From positions 310,001-374,000 of the forward strand of contig JAODTK010003699.1 in NCBI GenBank assembly GCA_026419785.1: a stretch of 64,000 bases of DNA, in the 5' to 3' direction. The notes under the pieces were generated by a model. It had not been told where the DNA came from and searched no databases. It worked only from the letters and a program-made list of their open reading frames with translations. Source of the stretch: Sclerodactyla briareus (lineage: Eukaryota > Echinodermata > Holothuroidea > Dendrochirotida > Sclerodactylidae). The position numbers and the translations under genes are program-made. Below, piece after piece: positions 33,240-45,991 of this stretch (its first letter is position 1; each line of letters starts with the position of its first letter).

Positions 33240-36200
33240 CGCTTATATTTTGCTAACTTCAGCTTGTTAACAAGACCCCGCATGATGTAGTTCATATGGT
33301 ACGTGAATTCCTGTTTTGAGTACTACATGATTCCTATTGTGAATATTGACAATGCTTAGCTTTCAAGTCAGGATCAGTCAAGGAATCTCTAAGCCTTTGG
33401 CGTTTTTATATCGCCTGAATGAAATTCAGGAGGGAGACTTAGTGGGTCACTATGGCGTTTGTGTGGTGTGTGTGTGGTGTGGGTGTGTGTGTGTGGTGTG
33501 TGTGTTGCGTGTGTGTGTGCGTGGTGTGTGTGTGTGTTCACACTTCCTAGTGAGCAGGATATCTCTCGCGCGGCAAGTGCAATTGCGACAAAATTTTACA
33601 TGGTAGCATCGGGGTTGGGGGAACTCCATCTGATTGATTTGGCACGAAAGGTTCACAATTAAGTAAGTAATTAGCCTATTTATGTAAATTTATTTATTTT
33701 TTTTATTTTTTTTATTTTTTTTATTTTTTTTATTTTTTTTATTTGGTTTGGCACATAGATATAAGAGTAGATGAACTGATTGGACTTTCAGCGTAAAATA
33801 GGGTCATAAAGGTCAATTCGGGGCAAAACACTGTTTTTTTGGCCAAAACTTGGGAACCAAATGTTGCCGAGGTTGGGAGGTGCACCATTGTTGATTCACT
33901 CAGTGACCTCCATCTGTGTGACTTTGGACCTCATTTGACCTTTACCATGTTTTTGGCCGCATCAAATTTTCGGGCCATTTTCGGATATCAATGGTACCTT
34001 CCGATCGAAATTGAAACTCATATTTGACCCCATGTGACCTTTGTGTTTGAAGATATCAGAGGTCAAAGTTTTTCATTCGAAATGTAAGTGCAGTGAGGAT
34101 GTTCGTATGATTTGTTCATGGTGATTTTAGAATCAGCAGGTAAAACTACCCCTGAAAATGAGGTCAAAAGGCCAAGGTCAAAGGTTGACCTTCCTTTTTT
34201 TTTGAGAATGTGCTTATTTCAGAAGTTACAGGGCAAAGAAAATTACAACTGTAAATTTTTGTCAAAATTTGGATATCTGGCAAGAGCTCTGTGTGCTGAA
34301 ATAACGAAACAAACTCCACTTCACTCGGGCACTCGGTTCTCAAGTTTACTGGAGTAAAAGGTTGGTTTTGATACCCATGTTTGGCATCTCGGCAGTATAC
34401 TTTGGGATACATAACGCTGTTACGGGCCTTGCGTGCATCTCATCGAGAGTAACAATTTTCCATAAAACTGAAATGTCACAAAGGTCCATTCAAGGTCACT
34501 TATGGACGAAAAACTATTATTTTTTGAGACACTTACACCTGCATTGCTTGGCATGTTTTTGAAATTTCAGGACAGGGTGTACGTCATGGTGGACAACCAT
34601 TTTCATAAAAACCATCATGTCCTCAGGTCCTTCAAGGTCACGTATGGGCATCAAGTTTTTCTTCCAAAAAGTATGTGTTACTGCAACAACTCCCAGTGAC
34701 CTTTCCTGATTGGTTTATATTTCAGGACAGGGTGTAACCCCTCTAGGGTTACAATTTTTATGAAAATGGTCATGTCTTCCGAGGTCATTAAAGTCATTTG
34801 AAGGTCACAAACGTATTTTGGTACTTTTTTCGGCAATACCCTGTCGTGTTCATCAGAATGCAAAATGCTCCTATGAGTGGATGTATCCCATGGAGATTAC
34901 AATTTTCATGAAAACTGCCATGTCATAAAGGATCATTCAAGTCACTTAGGTCAAAAACTGTTTTCTGGCCATAATCTGAAAATTGAATATCTATGAAGGC
35001 TGTAAGGTTCACCATTGAGATATAATTTGAGTTTTGACCTGCATGGTGTGTGACCTCTGACCTAATTTGCTCTGTCGGGTGGTCATGTGGTTAAGGTTGA
35101 GTCTTGAATAAATGTTGCTTATTTAAGGAGTTACGGGCCATAAAATAGAAACTGGTTTTTTGGATATTTGATAGACCTGTGTGTGCTTCCGGAGGAACCA
35201 ACTCCCGCTCGATCGGACCCTTCTTTTTGTAGTAACAAGGAAGTCAAAGTTTAATTTAATAGCTTTTTTCGCATAACATATAGCATGTCAATTGGAATGC
35301 AATATGCTCTAGCAGTGGATGCATCCCTGGAGAGTAACGTTTTTTATAAAAACCGCCATGCCATTGAAGGTCATCAAAGGTCACGTAGGGGTTCCAAACC
35401 TGATTTTAGTCCCTTTTTGGCAATAGCACTGGCTGTGTCCATCAGAATGCAAAATGCTCCTAGGAGTGGAATGTCAGATGGCGAGTTTACAATTTTTCAT
35501 AAAAACTGCCATGTCATTAAAGATCCATTCAAGGTCACTTAGGGGTAAAACTGTTTTCTGGCTCTCGTAGAATTGAATATCTATGAAGGCTGGGATGTTT
35601 CACCCTTGTGATATAATTGTTGACCTGCATGTGTGTGGACCTCTGACCTCATTTGACCTCTGTCGGGTGGTCAGGTGGTTAAAGGTTGAGTCTTGAATAA
35701 TGTCTTATTCAAGGAGTTACGGGCGAAAAAAAAAGAAACTGGTTATTTTTGATATGTGATACCCTTTGTTGTACTTTATGAGTAAACTCCCGCTTCGATC
35801 GGACCCTTACTTTGTAGTACAAAGGGTCAAAGTTTAATTTAATAGCCTCTTTCGTCAATAACAAATCAGCGGGTTTCATGAAATGCAATATGCTTCTAGA
35901 AGTGGATGCATCACATGGAGAGTACAATTTTTTTATAAAAACCGCCATGCCGTTGGAGGTCTCAAGTCATGTAGGGGTCAAAAACTGATTTTAGTACTTC
36001 TTGCATAGCACTGGGCATGTTCATCAGAATGCAAAATGGCTCTAGGAGTGGATGTATCACATGAGAGTTACAATTTTCATTACCACTGCCATGTCATTAA
36101 AGATCATTCAAGTTCACTTGGGTCAAACACTGTTTTCTTGGCCATAATCGTAGAAATGAATGTCTGGAAGGCTGGAAGGTTTCTTCATTGGTGATATACT

Positions 36201-36640
36201 TGTTGACCGCATGTGTGTGACCTCTTTACCTCAATTTGACTCTGTCGGGTGGTCATTGGTTAAAGGTTGAGTCCCTTGAATAATGTGCTTATTTAAGGAG
36301 TTTTACGGGTCAAAAAAATAGAGACTGGTTATTTTTGAGCAAATGCGTCAATAGGAGTTGAATATTGTGTCATATTGGGCCATAATTTAGGCGTTCTTAG
36401 TCCACATTCCAACAAAACTTATACTTCTTAACTCTTCAGTAGACATTGTCCAAATCAGTCCTGACGAATTCGAAATTTTATCACTGCTTAGTAGGGTTGT
36501 TAAAATCTATACCAAACTCTTTGAGCAACACTTATTCTTTAACTGTTTGCATGGTGATTATTAGATGGAAACACTGATCGTGCAACCAGCGAGACACTGG
36601 GGGCGGATCGCCTTGTCTGGTTATAATTCGGTTGTGCCAT
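33240..36640 (+). repeat. Long noncoding modular repeat, copy A
   Basis: Starts with the AGCTTGTTAACAAG paragraph, runs through a GT-rich tract (33450-33540) and a T-rich tract (33685-33745), then AGGTCA-rich text from 33780. It contains a ~585-bp tandem block and ends with GAGACACTGGGGGCGGATCG and CCTTGT near 36618. The last module is shared with 13880-14860 and 38770-40067. There is no coding potential. Confidence 0.75.
34900..36340 (+). repeat. ~585-bp tandem block rich in AGGTCA, about 2.5 copies
   Basis: TGTCGGGTGGTCA followed by GGTTAAGGTTGAGTC occurs near 35072, 35661 and 36243. TGCCATGTCAT(A/T)AA followed by TTCAAGTCACTTAGG-like text occurs near 34917, 35506 and 36088. Units also share CCCGCT-CGATCGGACCC and AAAACCGCCATGCC. 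Many AGGTCA or TGACCT half-sites occur per unit. Confidence 0.88.
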
Positions 36641-37049
36641 TCACACACTCGGATCGGCTGAAATCTGTCTGAGGGTTTAATTCTCTCACTGAAACCTAAA
36701 TTATGGTTTTGGACCGCTATCCATGTGGTCCATGTGGGTTCATATCTACAGGAACTCCATGGGCTCCTCGGGGCCATGTTATTACTCTAAGCACCCCGCT
36801 GCGCCCTCCGCATGAATAACAAATTCAACAAGACATTTGGATTGACACAGATCGAGGAATGTTCATAACTCTATGGGCGTATAGTGCACGGGAAAAATGT
36901 ACATTTGGGCTTAATGGAGAGGCGCTAAGGTAACCCAGTCACAGCGTCTCGGACAGGACTGTTGGTGATAACATATTCTACGACCCCCAGCTAGTATTGC
37001 AAATACTCTATTCTGATTGGTCAACTGATTGGTCGAGCTCCAACTTTCC
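36641..37049. other. Spacer between two repeat copies
   Basis: No gene. The text does not match the repeat modules on either side. Confidence 0.4.
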
Positions 37050-37970
37050 GTCATTTTTGTCTCGCTGAAATTTGTTCATGGGAGGCATAGTGGCCACTTT
37101 GTTGTGTGTGTGTGTGTGTGTCTGTCTGTCTGTCCGTGTATGCGGTTCGGTATCTCCTGAACCGTGAAAGCCGTTATGCTGGGACCTTTTCTTGGGAGGT
37201 GCCCATCCACTTTTCGTCCCGAAAGATCATACTCATTTGCATAAATTTGCATATTTAATGAAAATTGGCCCAGAAGCTTGTGTACTAGATATCTCTTGAT
37301 TGGTAGATGCATTACTGATGCCGTTCGGAGTTTATAACAACTATGAAGTGTACACGAACTGATTGGATTCCGGGCATGATATATGCTAATTAAAGTAATT
37401 CTAATTTGCATAATTTATGGAGATTTAAGAGTTGGTTGAATCTCCTGAACTTTGGGGAGCTGGTACACCTTTGATCCTTAATAAAATTAACAACAGTGTA
37501 AAGGTCAATTAAGGTCATTTAATGTGGATAATTTCCATAAATTACGCAATTTTTTTTTAATGTTTTCTAAATGGCCATTACAATTGGAATGAGTGCAGTT
37601 GGGGTGCTCGTAGAGATTTGTCATGGTAATTTTGGGGTTGGATCAGCTCTAAAGACTCTGTCAAAGGTCAGGTCTTAAAAAAAATGTGCTTATTTTAATG
37701 AGTTAACAAGGCCAGAAATAAAAAACTGTCAATTTTCAACTGTCAAATTGTGATAGAGCTCTGTGTGCTCATCGACCGAAACCAACTCCCGCTTCGATCT
37801 GACACCTGGTCTTCAAATTACAAGGGGCCAAAGGTCGATTTGGATACCTTTTGGGCGATAGCATAGGGCGTGTGTATCTGATTACTAATGCTTTTGGGGC
37901 TTGGTGCATCACATCCAGGCAAGCATTTTTTCATTAAAACCTCATGTATCAAAGGTCATTTAACGTCCAC

Positions 37971-38115
37971 GGATGTAGTCGAGACCGGTCTCGGTTTCGA
38001 GTTATTCTCGAATTTCCGTCTTGGTCTCGACTATCGAGACCGCCATACCTGCAGTGTAGAGTCTCAAGATGTGAGGCTGGACTCGGTCTCGGCCTATCCG
38101 GTCTCGACTACATCC
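37971..38115. mobile_element. MITE, 145 bp, perfect 18-bp terminal inverted repeats
   Basis: The left end GGATGTAGTCGAGACCGG (37971-37988) is the exact reverse complement of the right end CCGGTCTCGACTACATCC (38098-38115). The inside repeats GGTCTCG-type phrases. I cannot see a clear target duplication. It is inserted within repeat copy B. Confidence 0.88.
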
Positions 38116-39141
38116 CTGTTGAGGTCAAAAAGCTGCCAAATAATAACATTTTTCTGCAACAACTTCTAGTGACTGTATGCATATGGCTGACATTTCGGGA
38201 CGTAATGCATATCATCAAGGGTAACATTTTTTCATGAAAACCGTTATGTCATCATGGTGCCTGTAGGGTCGACGTAGAGACAAAAACTCTACATAATAGC
38301 TTTTCTCCGAACAACCTCCACACTTTATTCTATAATGGCTTGATATGTTTGGCATGGTGTTTTCATTATCGATGGGTGGATTCAAAATCTTTGGTTTACA
38401 ACGAGATATACATACCACTGCATTAGTTTATGACCATATCCCTACGGCTTGCGTTGGCCATAGGGTCCATTTTCCATTGTTTGGACAATATGGGAATCTG
38501 GAGGGAACTATCAACTCGGTAATTGTTTATAGCCAGAGTCCAGGGTGGGTAGGATCTTGCTAAAGACCCAGTCTGTTGTTATGGTTGCTATTTTTTAGGG
38601 ATTAGTCAATGATGACAATGTTTTAAATATTTAAGAGGTATTGAGATACCATTACGTGTACACAATTACTCGATCACTGCTTTATTCATTTTTTTCATTC
38701 CATCACCACTCATTCACGTGAATAGAGCACTCCTGTGATTATTCACTATATAAAATTGTATTATTCACATAGGCTGGAGGACACTGGAGGTCATTCAGTG
38801 TGTTCATTTTCGCATGGTGTTTCAAATTTCGAAGTTGGTTCGATTTCCTGAAGCTTGATTGGTATGGTCTACCTTAGTTTAGTCCCCCCAAATGTTGACG
38901 TTGACTCGAGTAACTGGGGTTTATGCAGTGTGTATAAATTGCTCCATTCATGCAAATGTTCAAGTTTGTTGAATTCCCATGAAATGTATTAAGTTGGTCT
39001 GAGATATATAAGTGAAGCAACTGGGTCAGTAGGAAGTTGAATAGTGTGTCCAATTTGCATAATTTAGGCAATCTTAGTCACATTTCCACAAAACTTCTTT
39101 ACTTTTTGGTAGATACTGTCAATAATCAGTCCTTACGAATT

Positions 39142-39918
39142 AGGGGTTAATCAACGGTCGAGCGTGGTTTATTTTTCCCCCACCATAATGCACGACCGGG
39201 GGTTAATTCAAGCGATGCCCGAGGGCGCAGCCCGATTGCATCCAGCGTTAGAATTAACCCCCGAGGATGATTATCATGCGGATAAAACACAATCGACCGT
39301 TGATTAACCCCGTTCATTCATACAACGCGAAATTTAGTTGGAATATTGCATCAAACGACCCTGGTTTTACCACTTTATGAAAAAATAGGACCCCTGATGA
39401 CATTGCAAAGAGCCTTGTAAAATAAATATTTAAAAACAACAATACGCGCGTCTCTCAAACCATCGGTGGGAATATAAGCGCACACAAGCGCGTGGACGAA
39501 TGTCGACGCATACGCGTATGAATAATTGTCTCAAGCCAACGCGTCCTTTGTGACAACTCGCATTACATTGCGCGTGAAAAATATTCCCTCGCGCGTGTTA
39601 TTTCCATGTACTTGCGTAAATGATACATACCAAGTTCTATTCAAAGCGTTCTGATGTGCGCTCGTGGCACTGGTAATCGCGCCCAATATAAACATCTAAT
39701 GCATAATGGATCTCTTCACCATAGCCCCTATGTGATAGCGCGTTCATTGTGATACTTTTGTAAACATATGCTTGTGACACTTGCAACAATCAAAATTCAT
39801 ACACCAGTTATTCGCCTGTGTCGAGGCACCGTGCATAAACACCGTGCATTAACGCAGGTTTCTGCACGGTCATCGACCTTTTCAGCCATCAGAGGGGAGG
39901 ATTTACTGCAAGGTTGAA
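39142..39918. mobile_element. 777-bp foldback-like insertion with nested palindromes
   Basis: The empty-site text is visible in copy A near 36460 (CAGTCCTGACGAATTCG...). Here it is split after CTTACGAATT and resumes at GAATTTGAATTG, with GAATT on both sides as a possible target duplication. The left 170 bases fold on themselves: GGGGTTAATCAACGGTCGA at 39143 pairs with TCGACCGTTGATTAACCCC ending near 39311, and CGGGGGTTAATTC pairs with GAATTAACCCCCG inside it. The rest (39312-39918) is noncoding. Confidence 0.7.
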
Positions 39919-40067
39919 GAATTTGAATTGATCACTGTTTAGTAGGTGTCAAATGCTATACCAAAATATTAAACAACCATTAAATTCCTTCTAATTGTTT
40001 TGCATGGTGACTATTAGATGGAACCTGATCGCGCAACGGGCGAGACACGGAGGCGATCGCCTTGTTG

Positions 40068-43000
40068 CAATAGCAGGCATCTGGCATAAAGCTCAATAAT
40101 AGCATTATAGTTTACCGGTCACTTGGGTTTGTTGCGTGAATATGATGAAACTACTCTACGCTCTGCCACTGAGTAGGTTTAGAGATATATTTATTCATCA
40201 TATACTTATTTAGATACGGTATCTCAAGAGATGTTCTTTAAATTTGGGGGAGTTGCAGAATAGGAAAATGAGCGCAATTTTCGACTTCCCTGTGTCGTAA
40301 ACAGTCCCTACTCGAAATTCAGCAAACCAGCGAACCAACTCACTAAGCTACGCCTCGTCCGTTATTTTGCTGAACTTAATTGAGTATCCTCTGTTTCCCC
40401 GATGAAAGTATCACAATATATAGCTTCAATCCTTAAGTAAGCCGTTAATGGAGGTGAAGCTTTACCGCTGAAAACCTGTATGAAGGAGAGAACAACGTCA
40501 TATGATTGTAGGGATTAGGAGTTTCATAGTAGTTTTGAAGTAGTCAATCACTGACTATTGATACTCAGTGCTTCATTCGCACGTAGCGTTCGCCTAATTT
40601 GCGGGTTTGGGCAATGATGGTGGAGAGGAACAGTTAACTGTATCCGAAGTCTGGAAAAAAATCAAATCCGGCAGGTCGAAAAGAGACGGATGTCACCAGC
40701 GAAGCACGCCTATCGCAATACCAATGCCCCAGTGCTCCCACTGTACGTAAACCTTGCGTACCAACTGATTTAGGAATGGAGGAGGGGTGGCAATTGTCAT
40801 ACTTTTTCTCCGTGAGCGAGGAGGGCCGGTCAGCAAAAGACGTAGCTGTGTACTGTTGTGTGGCGGTGTTCGTGCGTGACGATTTGCTTCTCAAAACAAT
40901 GAATTAGGGCTACTAGAGCTTGACATTAGGAATAAGATCCAGAATGCCACCCCCACGCCCACACCCACCCCCACTCCAACAAAATGTATTCAAGCCCGAA
41001 TATCGACACTGATTTCGGTTGAGACGATACTGCTATTAGTATCAGTATCGGCGCGTTTCACATGTGTCCATGCGCGTGTCACCGCCGCACCAATCGATAG
41101 TCTTGAAATAGTTGCTAACTGTGTTCATGTAACTCCATATCTTGTATTCCTTCTCTCCGTACCTTCGGCATTTCTATTGTAAGCATTTACGAGAAAACAT
41201 TTCGATTCGTGATACTACTGTGCAATATTCATGCAATCACGGCTTTGCCGGCTTATCAAACTACAATTACTTTTTTTTTTTTTTCTTACCGAAAGGGCAC
41301 ATTTTCCGGCTCTTTCGTCTGTTTGCAACCTCGCCAGAAATTCGATTGAAGCCAGTGTAGAAATATTTATGAACCTCAAGTCTCAAGGAATGCTTCAAGT
41401 CGTTGAATACACAGGCTTATATAAAGTACAATATACGTATTACTACCGTTTTCACATATCTTGACAAACCGTTCAAATTGTCATTTTTGGACGCAAACAG
41501 AATGCTAAGCGCAAGGTCGTTCAAACTGGAAGGTGACGGCCCCTCTAGCTGCGGAATTTTTCGCCAGCCAACAGAGTTTTAAAGCATGTAGTGGGTAAGG
41601 TCAGGACCAAATTAATCTTTTCACTTGATGCAAGCGCCTTGCACGTGGTCTCGATATGAAAAATGTATCCGATTTTATGCGAAATATGAAAATGACGAGG
41701 GAGAATAGATATACCGTCAGATCATACACATCTGAAGCAATGGAAAATATTTCTTTGTTGGTAAACGATTTTTGTTTTCTTTTTTCCTGCAACTTCTTTG
41801 AAAAAGATGTATCACCAAAAAGTTGACAACACTTCCATTTCAGACTTCTGCCTGGAGTATAGTCTCATCTTTGTGACCCGACAGGTAACTTTAGTGATCT
41901 GGAGATCAGATTATCTTAAATAACGGTTTTGTAAAGTGGTTATTAGCTAAAACTGGGGGTAAAATCTGTTTATTTCTATGTTGACGTGTGGTAGACTTCT
42001 TTGACTTTCACTTTTACGGGACCGCTCGACAGATGAAATTGTAACAATAACCACTCCTCGGATCCGGAAAAAATATAGTTGGGGGAATACCGGAATACCC
42101 TCTGACTGATGATCTCTGATACACCATCGGTCAATAGAGGTCAAGGCAGTCAAGAAATCAACAAGCCTTCTCACTCTCTTTTTGTTACAATATTAACGGA
42201 ATAACATGAAGCACCTGGATGTCGCATGTTCCAGACCCATTCGATTGTGGAAATGGTATTCCAGTGATGTTGGCCTACTGTTGATCACATAGTTCTGTTT
42301 TTGTATGACTGTATGACGTCACGACGAAAACAAATGTCCCACGTTACTAGAAATAATTGTAGTGACGAATATACCGTCATTCATATAGAAATGCATCGAA
42401 ACTGTCCCACGGGAGGAGAAGACCAAGAAGAAGAAGAAGGTAGGCACAAGAAAAAAGATGAAGCAAATGCGGAGGGTAGCGGGCGGGAAGTCTCGACCAG
42501 AGGAAGAGTCAAATCTTCCATTGTGCTGTCCACCTAAGAAAGAAATGACCTATAATCCCCACTTTTATTTCGTCCGTTATATAGTCACCACACTTGGTCC
42601 TCTTAATGGCCAAGCTGGTGTCAAATGCCATATTCAGATGTTAGTAGCTTACCTGAACGAACATCAGATCTACACAAGGCCGTTTTTTCCAGAAATATCA
42701 GGCAACAGCAACAATCGTGATCTGATTTGACGTAACACGTTCTCAAGAACGATAGCTCATTTCGTTTCCTTTCATGGTCATTTCGTAATGACAGAAATCT
42801 GCAACGGTCGCACCACTCCTATTAACAGATTAGTGTGGTCAACACACAAGCGTTTCTTTGCTTTTACCTTTTTTAGGCCTACCTATAGATTTGTGTCATT
42901 GTCTAAAAAAACACACCATATTAGATCAGCATGCGAAAAGATAGAAATGTCAAGCTTGGGCGCAGATATACGCTACATAAGTAACACAATAGAGTGTTAG

Positions 43001-44825
43001 CCTATAGGCCTATGATTGATTGATTCTTCCGCATGATTTTAACCCACCATCGCTCTGGTTTAAAACAAAATCGCGGATTCGCATGTCATTTTCGTGTCTC
43101 GATAAAGCAATATCTATAAATAGATGTAAATTCGATTGAACTAAAAACAACCGGATAGGCGAACCGCTCTATTTTTTTACACAGCGCCAGTAATCCGCTT
43201 TATTTGGCACCACTTACCCCGGGAAAAACTAATGTAATACGTTCATTATCTGTATTCATACGATCTCAAACACACCCGAATCACTCACAAACCGTTTAGC
43301 CGCTGACTTCACGGGAATATTTCAGCCATAGAGGAAGTTCGTGATTTTGTGAGAATCTGCCAAATCGGCCTCGCGTATAATTATGTTATGATATTCCAGG
43401 CCATGTTGCCACTATTTCGGAATTTACAAAGAACAGAGCCACGCGTGCACTCGGGCACGCTTGTGCGTCCTCCAATATTCGGATTGGTTTCGTTTTATTC
43501 CTCTAGTTCCCGGGATGGAACTGTTTTTTTTTCTTCGAAAACTAAGAGTAGAAGATATGCACGAATTTGTGGAGATTTTCTGTTCATAGCGAGCACGCGG
43601 TTTCTTCCATGAATGCTTACGATCCGTTATAGCTTGATGTTATTTAGGATTACTTCACTTCAGTTTCGGGAATTTCGTTGCATTTTGGATGGTCCGATAA
43701 GATCGAAAATATATTTAAAAGGATCGAAGTATCGTATGGAGAATCATATCCCGCCGTGTTATCACATAAAATACCATGTGCTTCACATGCTTCCAGCTAT
43801 AATCATTACCGAGCATATGTTATGTTGAACGTTATACTAAAAAGTGCGAGCGAACAGTAAGTTGAGTTGGTAAACTAAGCCCCATGAATGTGGATTTCTG
43901 ATCATCGGTGTAAGCGTCAAATTGCATCGGATCAAGCCTCACCCTCCATTGAACGTGAGATGTGCATTCTTTCGTTAGATGACCGAGGGGACAGTTCCGT
44001 TGATTATCCTGTATAATTTGGATAGGCCACGTGACGGTATACTAACGACCTGTCCGCATCCGTGTGAGAAATTAACGACGGAACAGTTGAAAAATGTTCG
44101 GATGTTTCGAGGGGTATAAGGCAACGTATATAGTGGGAATGAGGCACGCCTATACATTGGAGACCAACGGGGAGCAGTAGTATCAGCAGTATCCGCGTGT
44201 GAATCTACAGACATTTGTTAATTTCTACAATGTTCTGCCTAGTAGATTGTGTCTATTGTTTGTTGCTATTGCGAAGCGCATTCTGGCATTGGAATATTGC
44301 TGATTTGGGGCTATATGAAATCGCTATGAATTATATTGTTGACTGAGATTTATAGATAGCAAATAAACTTACAAATAACTATTCCCGCTCGAGAAAAAGT
44401 GATGGAAGAACTACAACAGTGTCAAGACGATTAACACTGGTATGTATGCCTACCACAACTTTGAGACATGTGAAATATAGGCGTCGTTATACGTTTTGTC
44501 ACGTAGCATATACGTTGATCACACTGATTCCGTTTCTTATCGCCAACTCGATCAAACTGGTAAGTGACAAATCAGGCAATTGATATCGACAGAAGTTATA
44601 AACTGAAGTGCAATTCAAGTGCTCTCATCAAGCTCTTGGACCCGTGTTATCGCCATATCAGCCCGTCGATTTTTGGTGCAAGTCAATAAAGTCACGCTAC
44701 AATACGGGGCGAACCAGCTGTCATTTCACAAGTCGCAACCTGTTGATAATTAACATAACTTACGCACGTCAACAATACGGTGACTTCCGGGACAGATCTT
44801 TATACAAACACTACATTAGCCTCTG
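40068..44825. other. Intergenic region upstream of the GPCR gene; no gene supported
   Basis: Mostly unique-looking text with only short reading frames that lack family motifs or splice support. A possible 5' untranslated exon ending near 44440 (TTAACACTG|GTATGT) is compatible with the receptor gene but unproven. Confidence 0.4.
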
Positions 44826-45991
44826 ATGTATTCAATGTACATTATCCCAAAAATTGTCTACATTTCCGTGGCGGTCCAGATCGCGCTTATTGTCGTCATC
44901 TTCCTGGGTGGTAACTCTTACGTCATCCTACTAATGGCGCGTTTTCGCCGGTTGCGTAACATATCCAACTACTTCACCGCGAGCATGGCCGTATCGGACT
45001 TCCTGCTCTCCCTTAGCTCTCACATACCAGGCGTCAAGATAACATTTGACCCCTCCTTCGTCAGTGACGCCACGGCTCTGCACGACGCGCTAGGGTGTTC
45101 CAGCTTTTTGCGTCCACAATGAGCGTTTTCTCGTTATTGTGCACAGTTTCGATCGGATTGTCAAGGTTCTCAAACCCCTTCGTTACCCGTCCATCCTCAC
45201 GGAACGCCGAGCTGCCTACGCCATCTGCGCCATATGGGCGTATGGGGTTTGTACCGTTTTGGTGCCACCATACGCAGGATTGCGTAACAGCCACGTGTCG
45301 TGCTTCGACTTTTCGCGGTTCTTCAATCACTACCACATCCATTACCTGTTCGTGTTCAACGGCCTGCTCCCGTTCTTAACACTGCTAGTGATATACGGCT
45401 ACCTGTTTGCAGTAGTCAGAGAGAAGCAACGGACCGTGAGGGACCTCGAGCCTGCTGCCTTCAGGAATGAGTCCGCCTGGAAGAAGGAGCTGAAGACCCT
45501 CGTGACCCTATCGGTCATCGTGGGGTTCACCGGGGCAGCCTGGCTCCCCTCGATCACTCTCGTTATGCTGGACATCCACTTCCCGACAGTGCACGCCTCA
45601 CTGACGTTGCGGACGATACTCAGCTGGTTGACTTATCTCAACAGTGCCGTCAACCCCTATCCTCTACGCCCTGCGGAGCGAACCATTCAGGTCTGCGTCA
45701 AAGGAGCTCGTCGAAAAAGACCTTAGCTCGCTGATGGCCAGTCTAAGGAGATACGGTCAAACAGGGTACGACCATCTGCAGACACCAGTAGCTGATCACG
45801 GTACCAACCCCCACATCACCCCTTCCCCCCCCCCCCCCCCCCACTCCATCTGCTTGGTAACGCTTCTCCCTCGACACGAGGTTAGACAGGTTAGGTCTTC
45901 GATACCGCTGAGCCACTGCATGGGGTTTAATTTTTGGGAAGATCGAAGCAATGTGTTTTATATATCTGCATATTTTCGTCGTATCTTATAA
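44826..45991 (+). CDS. Class A (rhodopsin-family) GPCR, single exon, frame-broken
   Basis: Seen: TM1 with GGNSY (N1.50 at residue 30), TM2 with MAVSD (D2.50 at residue 58), a TM3 cysteine in LGCSSF, TM3 core FASTMSVFSLLC, and DRI in place of DRY before VKVLKPLRYP. TM4 has ICAIWAYG, loop 2 has the SCFDF cysteine, TM5 has FNGLLPFLTLLVIYGY, TM6 has AAWLP in place of CWxP, and TM7 has NPILY. The reading frame changes near 45108 and 45145 (one base missing each) and near 45655 (one extra base in the CCCCTATCC stretch). The corrected receptor is about 380-390 residues with a C-tail crossing a poly-C run at 45826-45842, so the stop position is unsure. Such intronless receptors are common lineage expansions in invertebrate deuterostomes. 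The ligand is unknown. It could be a recent pseudogene. Confidence 0.85.

Larger units (their letters stand above)
37050..40067 (+). repeat. Long noncoding modular repeat, copy B, with two insertions
   Basis: Opens with GGAGGCATAGTGGCCACTTTG, (TG)n, TCTGTCTGTCTGTCC and CTCCTGAACCGTGAAAGC. ATTTGCAT modules follow (37225-37420), then AGGTCA modules with GAGCTCTGTGTGCTCATCG (37500-38300), a second ATTTGCAT module (38800-39140), and the GGCGATCGCCTTGT end at about 40067. A MITE sits at 37971-38115 and a foldback insertion at 39142-39918. No reading frame of note. Confidence 0.72.

Noticed and set aside
33459..33662. Cysteine-valine-rich frame
   Set aside because: Translation of a GT-rich simple repeat.
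42301..42730. Two overlapping charged reading frames
   Set aside because: Low-complexity acidic and basic runs, no splice or family support.
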